From positions 248,001-312,000 of the forward strand of contig NZ_JBFDUZ010000005.1 in the NCBI RefSeq assembly GCF_040719145.1: a stretch of 64,000 nucleotides of DNA, given 5' to 3'. Numbering within the stretch: the stretch's first letter is position 1; the number at the start of each line of letters is the position of its first letter. The position numbers and the translations under genes were made by a program. The notes below the pieces were generated by a model. That model saw nothing but the letters and a program-made list of their open reading frames with translations, was not told where the DNA came from and ran no database searches. This document shows, one piece after another, positions 51,911 to 61,190 of this stretch. Source of the stretch: Paenibacillus sp. JQZ6Y-1 (lineage in GTDB: Bacteria > Bacillota > Bacilli > Paenibacillales > Paenibacillaceae).

Positions 51911-51965
51911 CAGGTGGAGCCGCGGGAATCTATGAATTAGGAAGGAGGATAGATTCCCGCCCCTC
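51911..51965 (+). other. Strong hairpin with T-box-like bulge sequence upstream of walR
   Basis: GCGGGAATCTAT (51922-51933) pairs perfectly with ATAGATTCCCGC (51949-51960). Just before the left arm stands AGGTGGAGCCGCGGG, close to the T-box antiterminator sequence AGGGTGGNACCGCGG, and CCCT follows the right arm, also as in a T-box. However, no plus-strand gene or specifier stem is nearby. The gap 51777-52317 otherwise contains the wal leader and the M23 terminator. Confidence 0.4.
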
Positions 51966-52111
51966 CAAAGAAGTAAGATATTTTGCATTCGCAAAAATCA
52001 CTTTTCATTGAACCACGTGTTTGAAAATCACAAACACTGTAAGTCGTCCTTTTCCCCATTCCCTTCCCTCCGCTCAGTGGTATTTATATCAGTTGAAGGA
52101 TGTAACGCAAA

Positions 52112-52147
52112 AAGCAGCTTTGCCGATTGAGATGGCAAAGCTGCTTG
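52112..52147 (-). terminator. Terminator of the M23 peptidase gene
   Basis: AAGCAGCTTTGCC and GGCAAAGCTGCTT pair perfectly over 13 bp around nine bases, followed on the minus strand by TTTTTGCG. It is 170 bases past the stop codon, so a longer 3' leader is transcribed. A 92-codon frame in this gap (52028-52306) overlaps it and is not a gene. Confidence 0.8.
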
Positions 52148-52317
52148 GGTATGGAAGCAGGCATGGGTTATGATAACATTGCATGTCTGCTGGTAAGATT
52201 TCGTTGTGCATTGGTTTTGCTGTTTGCTTATGCTGTTTGTATTTGAACATACGAGCATATGGCTTTTAGTGGAACGTTCATTGCGGTAGTCATCCAAACT
52301 CACCATTACTACTGCTA

Positions 52318-53892
52318 TTAACGCAGGTAAGAGAGTGGGTTTTGGAGGGCGCCGCCGCTGTGGATTTCGAAGTGGAGGTGGGTGCCGGTAGATCTACCGG
52401 TATTGCCCATGACGCCGATATGTTGGCCTTGCTCCACGACGGTTCCGGTGCTGACATCGATTTGGCTCAAATGACCATACAGCGTTTCGTAGCCGTTACG
52501 ATGGTCGATGACGATCACGTTGCCGTAGCCGGTCATCGTGCCTGCATAAGTGACGACACCATCATCAGCGGACATGACGGATGAGCTGCCAACGAGGTCG
52601 ATACCTTTGTGGATATGTCCCCAGCGTTGACCGTACGGACTAGTCACGGTTGCGCCACTCACTGGCCAGATAAAGTTACCGCTACCTTCGCCGACAACGA
52701 CTTTGGTGCCTTTGATGATGATTTTGGGTGAAGATTCCTTGATAACTTCTTGGCTGACCCATTCTTCGCGCAGCACCTGACCATTGGCTTTGCTCACACG
52801 GTAGTTAATGCGTTTGAGACCCTTGCTGCCGGAGGAAATGACTTTGGATTCGCCTGCACGCATATCGTCGCTTTTACGGATTTCTACAGCGGGTTCGGTT
52901 ACAACCTGCTCAGAATAATCCTCTACTGTCGTTACGGTAATCGGCGGTTGCGGTACGGTAAGTGTCAATTCATCGCCGATTTGCAGCGATGTTTCCTTCA
53001 CATCCGGGTTATTGCTGAAAATTTCTTTTTGTGAAATATCATAAGAAGACGCGATCGAGCTGATCGTATCGCCTTCTTGTACCGTATACGTTAGCGGTGC
53101 TTCCACACCAGTCAGCATCACTTTGGCAAGTTGCTTGCTGCTCAGTAGCTTTTGCGGATTCGCTTTAATTTCGTTGGATGTAACGTTTTCGTTGATTTTA
53201 ACGGATTCCAGCTTATTAACCTTTTTGCTGTACGCATAGCTTTTTGCCATCTTTTGTACCGACGTTTTGCTCAGGTTAGCAGCAGCGGCTTCGGCTTTTT
53301 GCGTATAGGTTTTCTCAACGAGCTTGAGCGCGGCATCGATCGTTTTCTGATCTTTGACCACACCTACCGTTTTATCGCCAACGACCACTTCCACACCTTT
53401 GGCATAAGCGGTCAGCATTCCATCTAACTGCTTGAGCGTGCTAGCGGAATCCACCTGTGCTTTGTATGCCTTTTGCTCTGTAGTGGTAATGCCATTGGTG
53501 TTCAATACCATCGTCGCATCTGGATATTTTTTCTGATACGCCGTTCGTTTCTCAGTAAAGAGCTTATCCAGATCGGATTTATTTAAAATACTGCCAATTT
53601 CCTGCCCTTTTACTGATACCACATAATACGGAATGGTATTCGCAGTGACGTAATGCGTACCCGCCAAAACAAGTCCACCAGCGACAACAACGCCACCGAT
53701 TGCCACCAACAAACGGCGACGCATCTTGTTTTTCCCCTGACGGATCGAATCCACGGTCAATGTATACCAGTTTTGTGATTGAGTGTCCTGTTCCCCGACG
53801 GATGGCTGATCTGGATGATGCTGTTCAGCCTGGGACGCTTGCTGTGATACAGCCTGCTGGTCCGCTTCCCGTTTACCTTTCAAACCTTTCAT
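52318..53892 (-). CDS. Membrane-anchored M23 peptidase with LysM and G5 domains
   Basis: A 524-residue wall hydrolase. Residues 1-57 are cytoplasmic and Gln-rich, then one membrane helix (59-80), a ~170-residue region, a LysM domain near residue 275-320 (YTVQEGDTISSIASSY), a G5 domain near 325-400 (VTTVEDYSEQVV) and the C-terminal M23 peptidase (HIHKGIDLVG near 437; HLHFEIHSGG near 504). It cuts peptide cross-links. The ATG at 53890-53892 has AAGGAGA upstream. It lies downstream of walR's region and is probably under WalR control, as many wall hydrolases are. Confidence 0.92.
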   Translation of the reverse strand: MKGLKGKREADQQAVSQQASQAEQHHPDQPSVGEQDTQSQNWYTLTVDSIRQGKNKMRRRLLVAIGGVVVAGGLVLAGTHYVTANTIPYYVVSVKGQEIGSILNKSDLDKLFTEKRTAYQKKYPDATMVLNTNGITTTEQKAYKAQVDSASTLKQLDGMLTAYAKGVEVVVGDKTVGVVKDQKTIDAALKLVEKTYTQKAEAAAANLSKTSVQKMAKSYAYSKKVNKLESVKINENVTSNEIKANPQKLLSSKQLAKVMLTGVEAPLTYTVQEGDTISSIASSYDISQKEIFSNNPDVKETSLQIGDELTLTVPQPPITVTTVEDYSEQVVTEPAVEIRKSDDMRAGESKVISSGSKGLKRINYRVSKANGQVLREEWVSQEVIKESSPKIIIKGTKVVVGEGSGNFIWPVSGATVTSPYGQRWGHIHKGIDLVGSSSVMSADDGVVTYAGTMTGYGNVIVIDHRNGYETLYGHLSQIDVSTGTVVEQGQHIGVMGNTGRSTGTHLHFEIHSGGALQNPLSYLR

Positions 53893-54557
53893 GACCGTCT
53901 CCTTTTGCTGTTCATTCCTGAATTTCATTATTTTTCATTTGCAGATATGGATGTAAATATGCTGACTATACGTTATAGATCGCTTGATTGCCTGCCGAAT
54001 AAGCACCCGTACCATGACGGATGCTGCAACGGAAGGTAAGAAGCTATAAGGTCAAATGCTATATAAATTATTAAAAATTGTCATATAAAAGTATCAAAAA
54101 ATTAACCTTTCTAACTCCCCGTTTACTTTACCATAATCCCTACAAAACTTTCAACTTTACAATTCATATAACAGTGCCATCCGAGAAAGTATACAAAAGG
54201 TCAAAATTGGACAATATTCATACTCTGCTGTTTTCAAAGAAATCCAGTTTCAGTCATGACAATGCGTTCTTTGCAGCAAGTTAGCATGGAATAACGAATA
54301 GGATAAGATATGCAACGACTCATCTGACTGAACAGTAACTAGAAAATACTGTAACAGTTTCGGCAGAGTGTGTTTGAAAAGAGCAGCTACAGCAGCAACA
54401 TTGCTTCTTATTTTCGTATGATCTTGCTGCGTAGTTCAATACATGCTACATCCTTCCTTCAACTGCCTATGTCCGATATCATTCCCGCTGGCAATTCGGG
54501 ATAACCATTTCAGAAACGCTCGAATCCAATCCCTTTCCTTCATTCCAACACAAAAAA
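53893..54557. other. Long leader/upstream region of the M23 gene
   Basis: A 665-base stretch without a supportable gene. On the minus strand it has a hairpin at 54003-54024 (GCATCCGT/ACGGGTGC). A WalR-box-like pair, TGTTAT and TGTAAA, lies at 54156-54173 and is 6 bases apart, one more than the TGTWAH-N5-TGTWAH consensus. I see no c-di-AMP riboswitch, although such a switch is common before genes of this kind in relatives. Confidence 0.4.
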
Positions 54558-54588
54558 CCGGGCTGCGTGGAATGCAGCCCGGCGAATT
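54558..54588 (-). terminator. Terminator of purA
   Basis: CCGGGCTGC and GCAGCCCGG pair around GTGGAAT, with TTTTTTG following on the minus strand. It lies 30 bases past the purA stop. Confidence 0.9.
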
Positions 54589-54616
54589 CGCTATACTGTA
54601 TAGCTTTTCGTGCCTT

Positions 54617-55903
54617 TTATCCGTAAATCGGAGCAACTTGATTTGTTTGCTCACGGTTGCGACCAACGGAGAAGATCGCGATTGGGATACCAGTCAGCTC
54701 GGATACGCGGTTTACATAGTTGCGAGTCGTTTCCGGCAGCTCATCCAGCGTTTTCACGCCAGTAATGTCTTCGCTCCAGCCCGGCATTTCTTCATATACT
54801 GCTTCACATTCTGCCAGATGTTTCAGGCTAGCAGGGTAGTGGGTGATGAATTCGCCACGATATTTGTAACCGGTGCAGATTTTTACAGTATCCAGACCTG
54901 TCAGTACGTCCAGCGAGTTCAGAGACAGACCTGTGATCCCACTTACGCGACGAGCGTGACGAACGACAACCGTATCGAACCAGCCGACACGACGCGGACG
55001 ACCAGTAACGGTGCCATATTCATGACCTTTTTCGCGGATTTCATGACCGATTTCGTCATGCAGCTCAGTTGGGAATGGACCATCACCAACACGAGTCGTG
55101 TAGGCTTTGGCGACACCGATTACCTGCTGAATGCGTGCCGGACCTACACCGGAACCGATGCAGACACCGCCTGCGGACGGGTTGGACGAGGTTACGAATG
55201 GATACGTACCTTGGTCGATGTCCAGCATCACGCCTTGTGCGCCTTCAAACAGTACTTTTTTGCCTTCGTCGATTGCGTCGTTCAGGACAACGGATGTGTC
55301 TTTTACATACTGACGCAGCTTCTCGGCATACCCAAGATAGTCGGACAGGATCTGCTCCACGTCGACTGGTTGACCACCGTATACTTGGGTGATAACTTGG
55401 TTTTTCTCTTTGACCAGATGGCGCAGCTTTTGCTCGAACTCTTCGGCGTCCATCAGATCGGCGATACGAATGCCGACACGGGAAGCTTTATCCATGTAGC
55501 AAGGACCGATCCCTTTACCAGTTGTACCGATTTTGTTCGGACCTTTGCGTTCTTCTTCCAACAGGTCGAGTACCATATGATATGGCAAAATCACGTGCGC
55601 ACGATCACTGATGGTCAGGTTTTTGGTAGAAAAGCCGTTTTCGTGCACATAGTTGATCTCGTCGATCAGTGCAGCCGGATTGATAACCATACCGTTACCG
55701 ATCACGCATGCTTTGTCTTCGTAGAAAATGCCGGATGGCACCATCGTTAATTTATATTTTTTCTCATTGATTAAAATTGTATGTCCCGCGTTGTTACCAC
55801 CTTGATAACGAGCTACAACGTCCGCGCTCTCCGAAAGATAGTCGGTAATTTTACCTTTGCCTTCGTCTCCCCATTGTGTTCCCACAACGACTACAGTTGA
55901 CAT
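54617..55903 (-). CDS. purA: Adenylosuccinate synthetase
   Basis: A 428-residue enzyme. It opens with [21 protein letters not shown], whose GDEGKGK is the GTP-binding P-loop, and has the switch loop [16 protein letters not shown] near residue 130 and the TTTRxGxGPFPTE-type block [13 protein letters not shown] near residue 300. It joins IMP and aspartate using GTP in AMP synthesis. Its start is ATG at 55901-55903 with GGAGG upstream. A PurBox pair and a promoter lie 290-370 bases upstream, and a small ORF ends 3 bases before it. A terminator follows. Confidence 0.97.
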   Translation of the reverse strand: MSTVVVVGTQWGDEGKGKITDYLSESADVVARYQGGNNAGHTILINEKKYKLTMVPSGIFYEDKACVIGNGMVINPAALIDEINYVHENGFSTKNLTISDRAHVILPYHMVLDLLEEERKGPNKIGTTGKGIGPCYMDKASRVGIRIADLMDAEEFEQKLRHLVKEKNQVITQVYGGQPVDVEQILSDYLGYAEKLRQYVKDTSVVLNDAIDEGKKVLFEGAQGVMLDIDQGTYPFVTSSNPSAGGVCIGSGVGPARIQQVIGVAKAYTTRVGDGPFPTELHDEIGHEIREKGHEYGTVTGRPRRVGWFDTVVVRHARRVSGITGLSLNSLDVLTGLDTVKICTGYKYRGEFITHYPASLKHLAECEAVYEEMPGWSEDITGVKTLDELPETTRNYVNRVSELTGIPIAIFSVGRNREQTNQVAPIYG

Positions 55904-55906
55904 GAT

Positions 55907-56038
55907 TCATTCCTCCGTAGGTGTATGTACACCGTATATTTGCGCTGCCTGTTCCGTATAACCGCCGAATCTGAACCTCTTTTGAAAAAGATGACGATTG
56001 CATCTAGTCCAACCGTCGGCGCGGCAACAGCACAGCAT
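55907..56038 (-). CDS. Possible 43-residue leader ORF upstream of purA
   Basis: On the minus strand a perfect AAGGAGG stands 5 bases before an ATG at 56036-56038. The frame of 43 codons begins MLCCCRADGWTRCNR (three consecutive Cys) and ends with TGA 3 bases before the purA ATG, in the same frame. It could be a regulatory leader peptide. Its Shine-Dalgarno can pair with CCTC just upstream in a small hairpin. No homologue is known to me, so this may be a chance frame. Confidence 0.4.
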   Translation of the reverse strand: MLCCCRADGWTRCNRHLFQKRFRFGGYTEQAAQIYGVHTPTEE

Positions 56039-56194
56039 AAAACCTCCTTGCGAGGAACGGTCGGGCAAATTGCAGGCATACAAACCGTTTCGCGGGCGGA
56101 AGTTCATCCCCGTGCGGTAAGGGATTGGCGAAGCTCCTGAACTGACAGGATACTTACATCCAATAACACGATTGCGCTTTACCGCAGCATTTAC

Positions 56195-56223
56195 AGTGTA
56201 ACAGGACACTTTTTCAAAGTCAA
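56195..56223 (-). promoter_or_regulatory. purA promoter
   Basis: On the minus strand TTGACT (56218-56223) and TACACT (56195-56200) are exactly 17 bases apart, with an A/T-rich spacer. The start point would be near 56188, giving a leader of about 285 bases before purA. Confidence 0.75.
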
Positions 56224-56226
56224 ATG

Positions 56227-56271
56227 AAACGCGAACAATTACAGGATTGAAAATTATCATTGTTCGGAAAT
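56227..56271. promoter_or_regulatory. PurR operator: pair of inverted PurBoxes
   Basis: ATTTCCGAACAAT, a perfect match to AWWWCCGAACWWT, lies on the minus strand at 56259-56271. A second box, AAACGCGAACAAT (11 of 13), lies on the plus strand at 56227-56239. Inverted paired boxes are the usual PurR site in Bacillales. They lie just upstream of the purA -35 box. The spacing of 19 bases is slightly longer than the usual 16-17. Confidence 0.75.
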
Positions 56272-56274
56272 GAT

Positions 56275-56670
56275 TCACTCATTTCGCCAAACGCCACCTT
56301 TGCCTATGGTAAAACCGCATTTTTCGTAAAATGAAGCATGTTGTTCCGTAAATGACACGGTGACGATCTCTATCTGTCGCTGTGCTGCCTCGTTCAGCAA
56401 AGCTTGTACCAATCGGACGCCAATACCATGCCGCTGCACATCTGGATGAACCATCACATCCTCCAGATAGGCATGCTGCAAGCCCGTCCCGCATATATAC
56501 GCGAACGCAACCAACCGATGTTGCTCGTCCCGACAGCCCGCATAAAATAAGCATCGCTCCAGCAGTAATGGATAGTCATCATCTCGTCGTTCCCATCCGA
56601 TTGTTGCTCTTAGCTCCGGCACTTCGTCCGTTCCAATGGGGGGATTCATCTCAATGAAAATTAACTTCAA
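56275..56670 (-). CDS. GNAT-family N-acetyltransferase
   Basis: A 131-residue GNAT protein. The coenzyme-A motif A region is VHPDVQRHGIGVRLVQALL near residue 82, with EDVMVHP before it. FYEKCGFTIG at the C-terminus is the usual closing motif. The substrate is unknown. The start is uncertain: GGGAGG stands directly before a TTG at 56668-56670, and the first ATG is 7 codons later (56647-56649), with a poor distance. The N-terminal strand LIFIEMNPPI seems to be part of the fold, so I list the longer form. Confidence 0.82.
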   Translation of the reverse strand: MKLIFIEMNPPIGTDEVPELRATIGWERRDDDYPLLLERCLFYAGCRDEQHRLVAFAYICGTGLQHAYLEDVMVHPDVQRHGIGVRLVQALLNEAAQRQIEIVTVSFTEQHASFYEKCGFTIGKGGVWRNE

Positions 56671-56856
56671 CCTCCCTTGTATTAAAATTATTATGTAAAA
56701 TATGGTTTTAATTGTTTATCGAGACCGTATTGGTTTATAAATACTTAACCGCGGTTTATCCTTCATGCACACAAAGGCATATTTTTTAGAATTAATATGC
56801 AACTAATTCAGGCACATTATTACATCACGAAGAAATAGCTGATAAAGGAGGTGCAA

Positions 56857-57228
56857 ATGATGGACAAGATTGCTTCCAAAATGATCGTAAACGGACTGGT
56901 TGTTATCGCTTCACTTATGTTCCTCAGTAACGCAGGCTTCTGGGGATCACTAGTGACAGCACTCGTATTAGGAGCGATTGCTTACGTCGTTGGCGACATG
57001 TTTATCCTACCAGCGACAAACAATACCATCGCGACCATATCCGATGCCGTGCTTTCCTATCTTGTGCTATGGGCAGCCGTAGCGCTGACTGGTTGGACAA
57101 TGTCGTACTATGAGATATTGCTGCCAGTCGTTATTATTGGGATCTTTGAATATATGTTTCACTTCTGGCTGCTTCGCGACGGTATCCCAGGTCGTATCAA
57201 TCGAGCCGAGATGAATAGCCGCGCCTAA
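56857..57228 (+). CDS. yndM: YndM-like four-helix membrane protein (DUF2512)
   Basis: A 123-residue protein with four hydrophobic segments (residues 10-28, 32-48, 58-76, 85-103), of the YndM/DUF2512 family. Its role is unknown. The start ATG at 56857 follows AAAGGAGG with 5 bases between; a second ATG directly after it is possible. It is the only plus-strand gene in this part, placed between purA-GNAT and dnaB, and is followed by a terminator. Confidence 0.78.
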   Translation: MMDKIASKMIVNGLVVIASLMFLSNAGFWGSLVTALVLGAIAYVVGDMFILPATNNTIATISDAVLSYLVLWAAVALTGWTMSYYEILLPVVIIGIFEYMFHFWLLRDGIPGRINRAEMNSRA

Positions 57229-57242
57229 TTATGGAACCATGC

Positions 57243-57294
57243 AAAAAAGCCTCTTTTCTCCCGGCGATGAACCGAGTGAAAAGAGGCTTTTTGT
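57243..57294. terminator. Bidirectional terminator between YndM and dnaB
   Basis: AAAAAGCCTCTTTTC and GAAAAGAGGCTTTTT pair over about 15 bp with a loop of ~19 bases and T-runs on both sides. It ends the plus-strand YndM gene and the minus-strand dnaB gene. Confidence 0.9.
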
Positions 57295-57367
57295 GTTTGA
57301 GATCATGCAAAGTAACGATCAACTGCCTATATACGATGCAGCTGTCATCTGTTGCAGTTATGACCTT

Positions 57368-58726
57368 CTATCCAGCGAACATATCCGATTGGACACGCTC
57401 GTAGTTGACGAATTTGTTGAAGTTTTTCAAAAAGACCAGTTCGACCGTACCCACCGGACCGTTACGCTGTTTGGCGATAATGATCTCGATGATGTTCTTT
57501 TTCTCGGTTTCTTGGTTGTAGTAGTCATCGCGGTACAGGAACGATACGATATCGGCATCCTGCTCAATCGAGCCGGATTCCCGCAAGTCGGACATCATCG
57601 GACGTTTGTCCTGACGTTGCTCGACACCACGACTGAGCTGCGACAGTGCGATTACTGGTACATGCAGCTCACGCGCAATCTGTTTCAAGGTACGCGAGAT
57701 TTCGGATACTTCCTGCTGACGGTTTTCGCCCGCTTTGCCGCGACCGGAGATCAGCTGTAGGTAGTCGATTACGATCATACCCAGACCTTTTTCCTTTTGC
57801 AGACGACGGCATTTGGCACGAATCTCGGATACCATGATACCCGGTGTATCGTCGATATAGATTTCTGATTCCGACAACGATGCAATGCCCATCGTCAGCT
57901 TCATCCAGTCCTCTTCTTTGAAATCACCGGTACGCATCACACTTGCATCCAGATTCGCTTCGGCACAGATCATACGCTGTACAAGCTGTGCTGCCGACAT
58001 CTCCAGACTGAAGATGGCAACTGTTTCTTTGGCACGCACCGCGACGTTTTGCGCGATATTCAGTGCAAACGCCGTTTTACCAACGGACGGACGCGCCGCC
58101 ACGATGATCAAGTCACTGCGCTGGAAACCAGCCGTCATTTTATCCAGATCGATAAAGCCTGTCGGAATCCCCGTCGTGTTGCCGCTGTTCTCGCTCAGTG
58201 TTTCCACTTTCTCAAACACTTCCATCAGCACATCACGAATGGCGATAAAGCCACTGCCTGTACGACGGTTGGAGATTTCTAGAATCTTGCGCTCCGCATC
58301 GCCGAGCATACTGCCGACATCTTCGCCACCAGTATAGCCTTCGCTGACGATCTGCGTTGCGGTACGGATCAGACGGCGCAGCATCGATTTCTCTTCGATG
58401 ATCTGTGCGTAATAATCTACGTTAGCTGCGGTCGGCACTGCATTGGCAAGCTTCGCCAAATAGCTAACGCCGCCGATATCTTCCAGCTGCGAACGATCTT
58501 GCAGCAATGATGTCAATGTAATCAAGTCGATCGGCTGATTTTCTTCCCCCAGATTTACCATCGCATCGTAGATCAGTTGGTGCGATTTGTCGTAAAAATC
58601 TTCTGTATCTACGCGCTCCATCACGCTAATCAGCGCTTCAGCTTGCAGTAAAATGGCACCTAGAACGGCTTGTTCCGCCTCTAGATTCTGCGGTGGGACC
58701 CGATCGTAAAACATATCGCCGCCCAT
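57368..58726 (-). CDS. dnaB: Replicative DNA helicase DnaB
   Basis: A 452-residue replicative helicase (called DnaC in Bacillus). The N-terminal hairpin domain covers residues 10-110 (NLEAEQAVLGAIL). The RecA-like domain has Walker A ARPSVGKTAFAL near residue 209-220, IVIDYLQLISG as Walker B and the QLSRGVEQR motif. It unwinds DNA ahead of the fork. The ATG at 58724-58726 follows GAGGAG. It lies 2 bases after rplI and is part of the gdpP-rplI-dnaB run. Confidence 0.97.
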   Translation of the reverse strand: MGGDMFYDRVPPQNLEAEQAVLGAILLQAEALISVMERVDTEDFYDKSHQLIYDAMVNLGEENQPIDLITLTSLLQDRSQLEDIGGVSYLAKLANAVPTAANVDYYAQIIEEKSMLRRLIRTATQIVSEGYTGGEDVGSMLGDAERKILEISNRRTGSGFIAIRDVLMEVFEKVETLSENSGNTTGIPTGFIDLDKMTAGFQRSDLIIVAARPSVGKTAFALNIAQNVAVRAKETVAIFSLEMSAAQLVQRMICAEANLDASVMRTGDFKEEDWMKLTMGIASLSESEIYIDDTPGIMVSEIRAKCRRLQKEKGLGMIVIDYLQLISGRGKAGENRQQEVSEISRTLKQIARELHVPVIALSQLSRGVEQRQDKRPMMSDLRESGSIEQDADIVSFLYRDDYYNQETEKKNIIEIIIAKQRNGPVGTVELVFLKNFNKFVNYERVQSDMFAG

Positions 58727-58728
58727 GA

Positions 58729-59172
58729 TTACTCCTCAGTGACCTGAACTTTGAGCGTCGCCTTCACTTCGGGATGCAGCTTCACGGATACTTGGGTCAC
58801 GCCCAGTGTACGGATTGGCTCATCCAGTTCGATTTTGCGTTTGTCGATCTTGTGTCCCTGTTTGGACAGTGCTTCAGCAATCTGTTTGCTCGTAATCGCG
58901 CCGAACAGACGACCGCCTTCGCCGGATTTCGCTTTCAGCTGAACAGTAAGTTCTTCCAGCGTTTTACCCAGAGCTTGCGCTGCTTCTTTTTCTTCCTGTT
59001 TTTGACGCTCAACCGCAGCGGTTTGGTTTTCCAGAATCTTCACGTTACCACCAGTTGCCGGTTTGGCATGACCATTTTTGATCAGGAAGTTTTGTGCGTA
59101 GCCGTCGGATACCTCTTTGATATCCCCTTTTTTACCAGTTCCTTTAACATCTTTTAGCAAAATGACTTTCAT
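58729..59172 (-). CDS. rplI: Ribosomal protein L9
   Basis: A 147-residue protein with the N-terminal globular part [30 protein letters not shown], a long central helix (residues 45-75) and a C-terminal domain. It is a structural protein of the large ribosomal subunit that protects against frameshifting. Its ATG overlaps the gdpP stop (ATGA), and dnaB follows after 2 bases. Such coupling is conserved in Bacillales. Confidence 0.97.
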   Translation of the reverse strand: MKVILLKDVKGTGKKGDIKEVSDGYAQNFLIKNGHAKPATGGNVKILENQTAAVERQKQEEKEAAQALGKTLEELTVQLKAKSGEGGRLFGAITSKQIAEALSKQGHKIDKRKIELDEPIRTLGVTQVSVKLHPEVKATLKVQVTEE

Positions 59173-61178
59173 TCAAATAACCCCTCTTCCTCATTCATTT
59201 GATCCAATACTTGCAACAGCCGCGTTTCCGCTTCGGCAGCCGTACCGTCGAGTTGAACAGCCGCATTGGTCAAATGACCGCCACCGCCCAATCGTTCCAT
59301 CACGACCTGTACATTCATCTTGCCGAGCGAGCGAGCACTGATGCCGATCAGGCCATCCACACGTTCGCTAATCACAAACGAAGCATGGACATTACTCATA
59401 TTTAACAGCGAATCCGCGACCTGTGCAATGAGCAACTGCGGCACCTTTTCGCCCGGAGACGTAACTGCCAGTGCAATATGATCGTGGATAATGCGCGTTT
59501 GCTTAATAATCTCCGCTTTGGCAATATATTCAGACAATTCTTCCTTCATCATCTGCTGAACCATCACCGTATCGGCTCCATTGCGGCGTAGGAAGCCTGC
59601 CGCCTCAAAGGTACGCGAACCCGTATGCAGGGCAAAATGCTTCGTATCGACCGTAATACCTGCCAATAGCGATGTCGCTTCCAGCGTGGTGAATTGTACC
59701 TTGTCATGAATATATTGCAGCAGCTCTGTGACCAATTCGCAGGTAGATGACGCATACGGCTCCAGATACACCAGCACCGCATCGTTAATAAACTCCTCAC
59801 CGCGGCGATGGTGATCCACCACCACTACGCGGCGCGCTCGCTCCACCAGCTTCGGTTCAATCGTCATCGACGCCTTATGCGTATCGACCACGATCATCAG
59901 CGTCTGCTCGGTCATAATATTGAGCGCTTCTTCCGGTGTAATGAAATGCACCGACAAACGCTCATCATTGGAAATGCGCTCCATCATGCGTTCAATCGAC
60001 GGATTAACGCCATCCAGCACAATGTACGCTTCAACCTCGTACATATCGGCAGCCTTGAGCACACCGATACATGCGCCGATGACGTCCATGTCTGGAATTT
60101 TGTGACCCATGACCAGCACTTGGTCACTATCCAGCATCAGATCACGCAGCGCATGGGCGATAACCCGTGCGCGTACACGTGTCCGTTTCTCAATCGCATT
60201 CGATTTGCCGCCGTAGAACGACAAACGCTGATCCGCCTTGACTGCCGCCTGATCGCCACCGCGTCCAAGCGCCATATCCAGACTGGATTGTGCCAGTTCG
60301 CCCAGCTCGCTGATCGTTTCTGTACCAAAGCCAACACCGATACTAAGTGTCAGCGGCACTTTCAGATCAGCAGTCATTTCGCGAATTTCGTCCAAAATGA
60401 CAAACCGGCTCTGCTCTAGCTCGCGCAGCGATTTCTGATTCAGCAGCAGCAGATAGCGCTCTGATGATAGACGGCGCACATAGATCTGATAATGCTTCGC
60501 CCAGTCTGTGATGCGTGTAGCCACGCGTGCAATCAGACTGGTGCGCTGTTGATCGTCCATGCCTTGGGAAGCCTCGTCAAAGTTATCCAGCAGCACGACG
60601 CCGACCGCCAAGCGTTCTTCCTCATGGCGATCACGCAAATTCGCAAACTCAGTAATATCCTGCACATAGATCAACCGCTCATCCGGCAGCACGATACATT
60701 CCAACGTGCGTGCATCATGCTCCAGCTCAAAGCGAACTTCCTTGATCGCTTCCTTCTCGCGTGCAGCTTCTTTGCGGCTGTCTCTAGCCTTTTTATACTG
60801 TTCCTGAAAATCATGAAAGCATTCGTCCAGCGGTGTGCCGACCAGCGTTTTGCGGCCAAACAAACCAGCGATATAACGATTATGCCATTCAATCGAAAAT
60901 TTATTATCATACAAAACCAGACCGAACGGAAGCGTGCTGACCGCTTCCTCCTCGACACGTCGAATCCGAAACGACAGACCGGCGATATACTCATCTAGCT
61001 CCCGCCTGAACGCAAGCTCCGAACGCACCAGCACCGCTGCGAACACGATGACCGCACACAGCGCTACCAGACCTACGATCCAGTTGAACCATGACACCAT
61101 GACAACTAGAACCAGCATGAGCAGCGATGCCCATACCGACCGATAACCGTGCCAGCGGTTTAGCAAAAAATTAGGCAT
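59169..61178 (-). CDS. gdpP: Cyclic-di-AMP phosphodiesterase GdpP
   Basis: A 669-residue enzyme. Two membrane helices (residues 12-50), a PAS-like domain (~85-140), a degenerate GGDEF domain (~170-300) and a DHH-DHHA1 phosphodiesterase module (~340-660). The metal-binding motifs are [11 protein letters not shown] near residue 357 and [11 protein letters not shown] near residue 452. It hydrolyses c-di-AMP to pApA and influences wall stress and K+ levels. It overlaps rplI by 4 bases and follows the YybS-like gene after 12 bases. Confidence 0.95.
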   Translation of the reverse strand: MPNFLLNRWHGYRSVWASLLMLVLVVMVSWFNWIVGLVALCAVIVFAAVLVRSELAFRRELDEYIAGLSFRIRRVEEEAVSTLPFGLVLYDNKFSIEWHNRYIAGLFGRKTLVGTPLDECFHDFQEQYKKARDSRKEAAREKEAIKEVRFELEHDARTLECIVLPDERLIYVQDITEFANLRDRHEEERLAVGVVLLDNFDEASQGMDDQQRTSLIARVATRITDWAKHYQIYVRRLSSERYLLLLNQKSLRELEQSRFVILDEIREMTADLKVPLTLSIGVGFGTETISELGELAQSSLDMALGRGGDQAAVKADQRLSFYGGKSNAIEKRTRVRARVIAHALRDLMLDSDQVLVMGHKIPDMDVIGACIGVLKAADMYEVEAYIVLDGVNPSIERMMERISNDERLSVHFITPEEALNIMTEQTLMIVVDTHKASMTIEPKLVERARRVVVVDHHRRGEEFINDAVLVYLEPYASSTCELVTELLQYIHDKVQFTTLEATSLLAGITVDTKHFALHTGSRTFEAAGFLRRNGADTVMVQQMMKEELSEYIAKAEIIKQTRIIHDHIALAVTSPGEKVPQLLIAQVADSLLNMSNVHASFVISERVDGLIGISARSLGKMNVQVVMERLGGGGHLTNAAVQLDGTAAEAETRLLQVLDQMNEEEGLFE

Positions 61179-61190
61179 CCTTTATCACCC

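Noticed and set aside
52028-52306. 92-codon minus-strand ORF after the M23 gene
   Set aside because: It contains the M23 terminator and has an irregular composition.
53893-54557. c-di-AMP (ydaO) riboswitch before the M23 gene
   Set aside because: I looked for its conserved blocks, which often precede such peptidases, and found none.
54443-55750. 435-codon plus-strand ORF opposite purA
   Set aside because: It runs through the purA terminator and is antisense to a certain gene.
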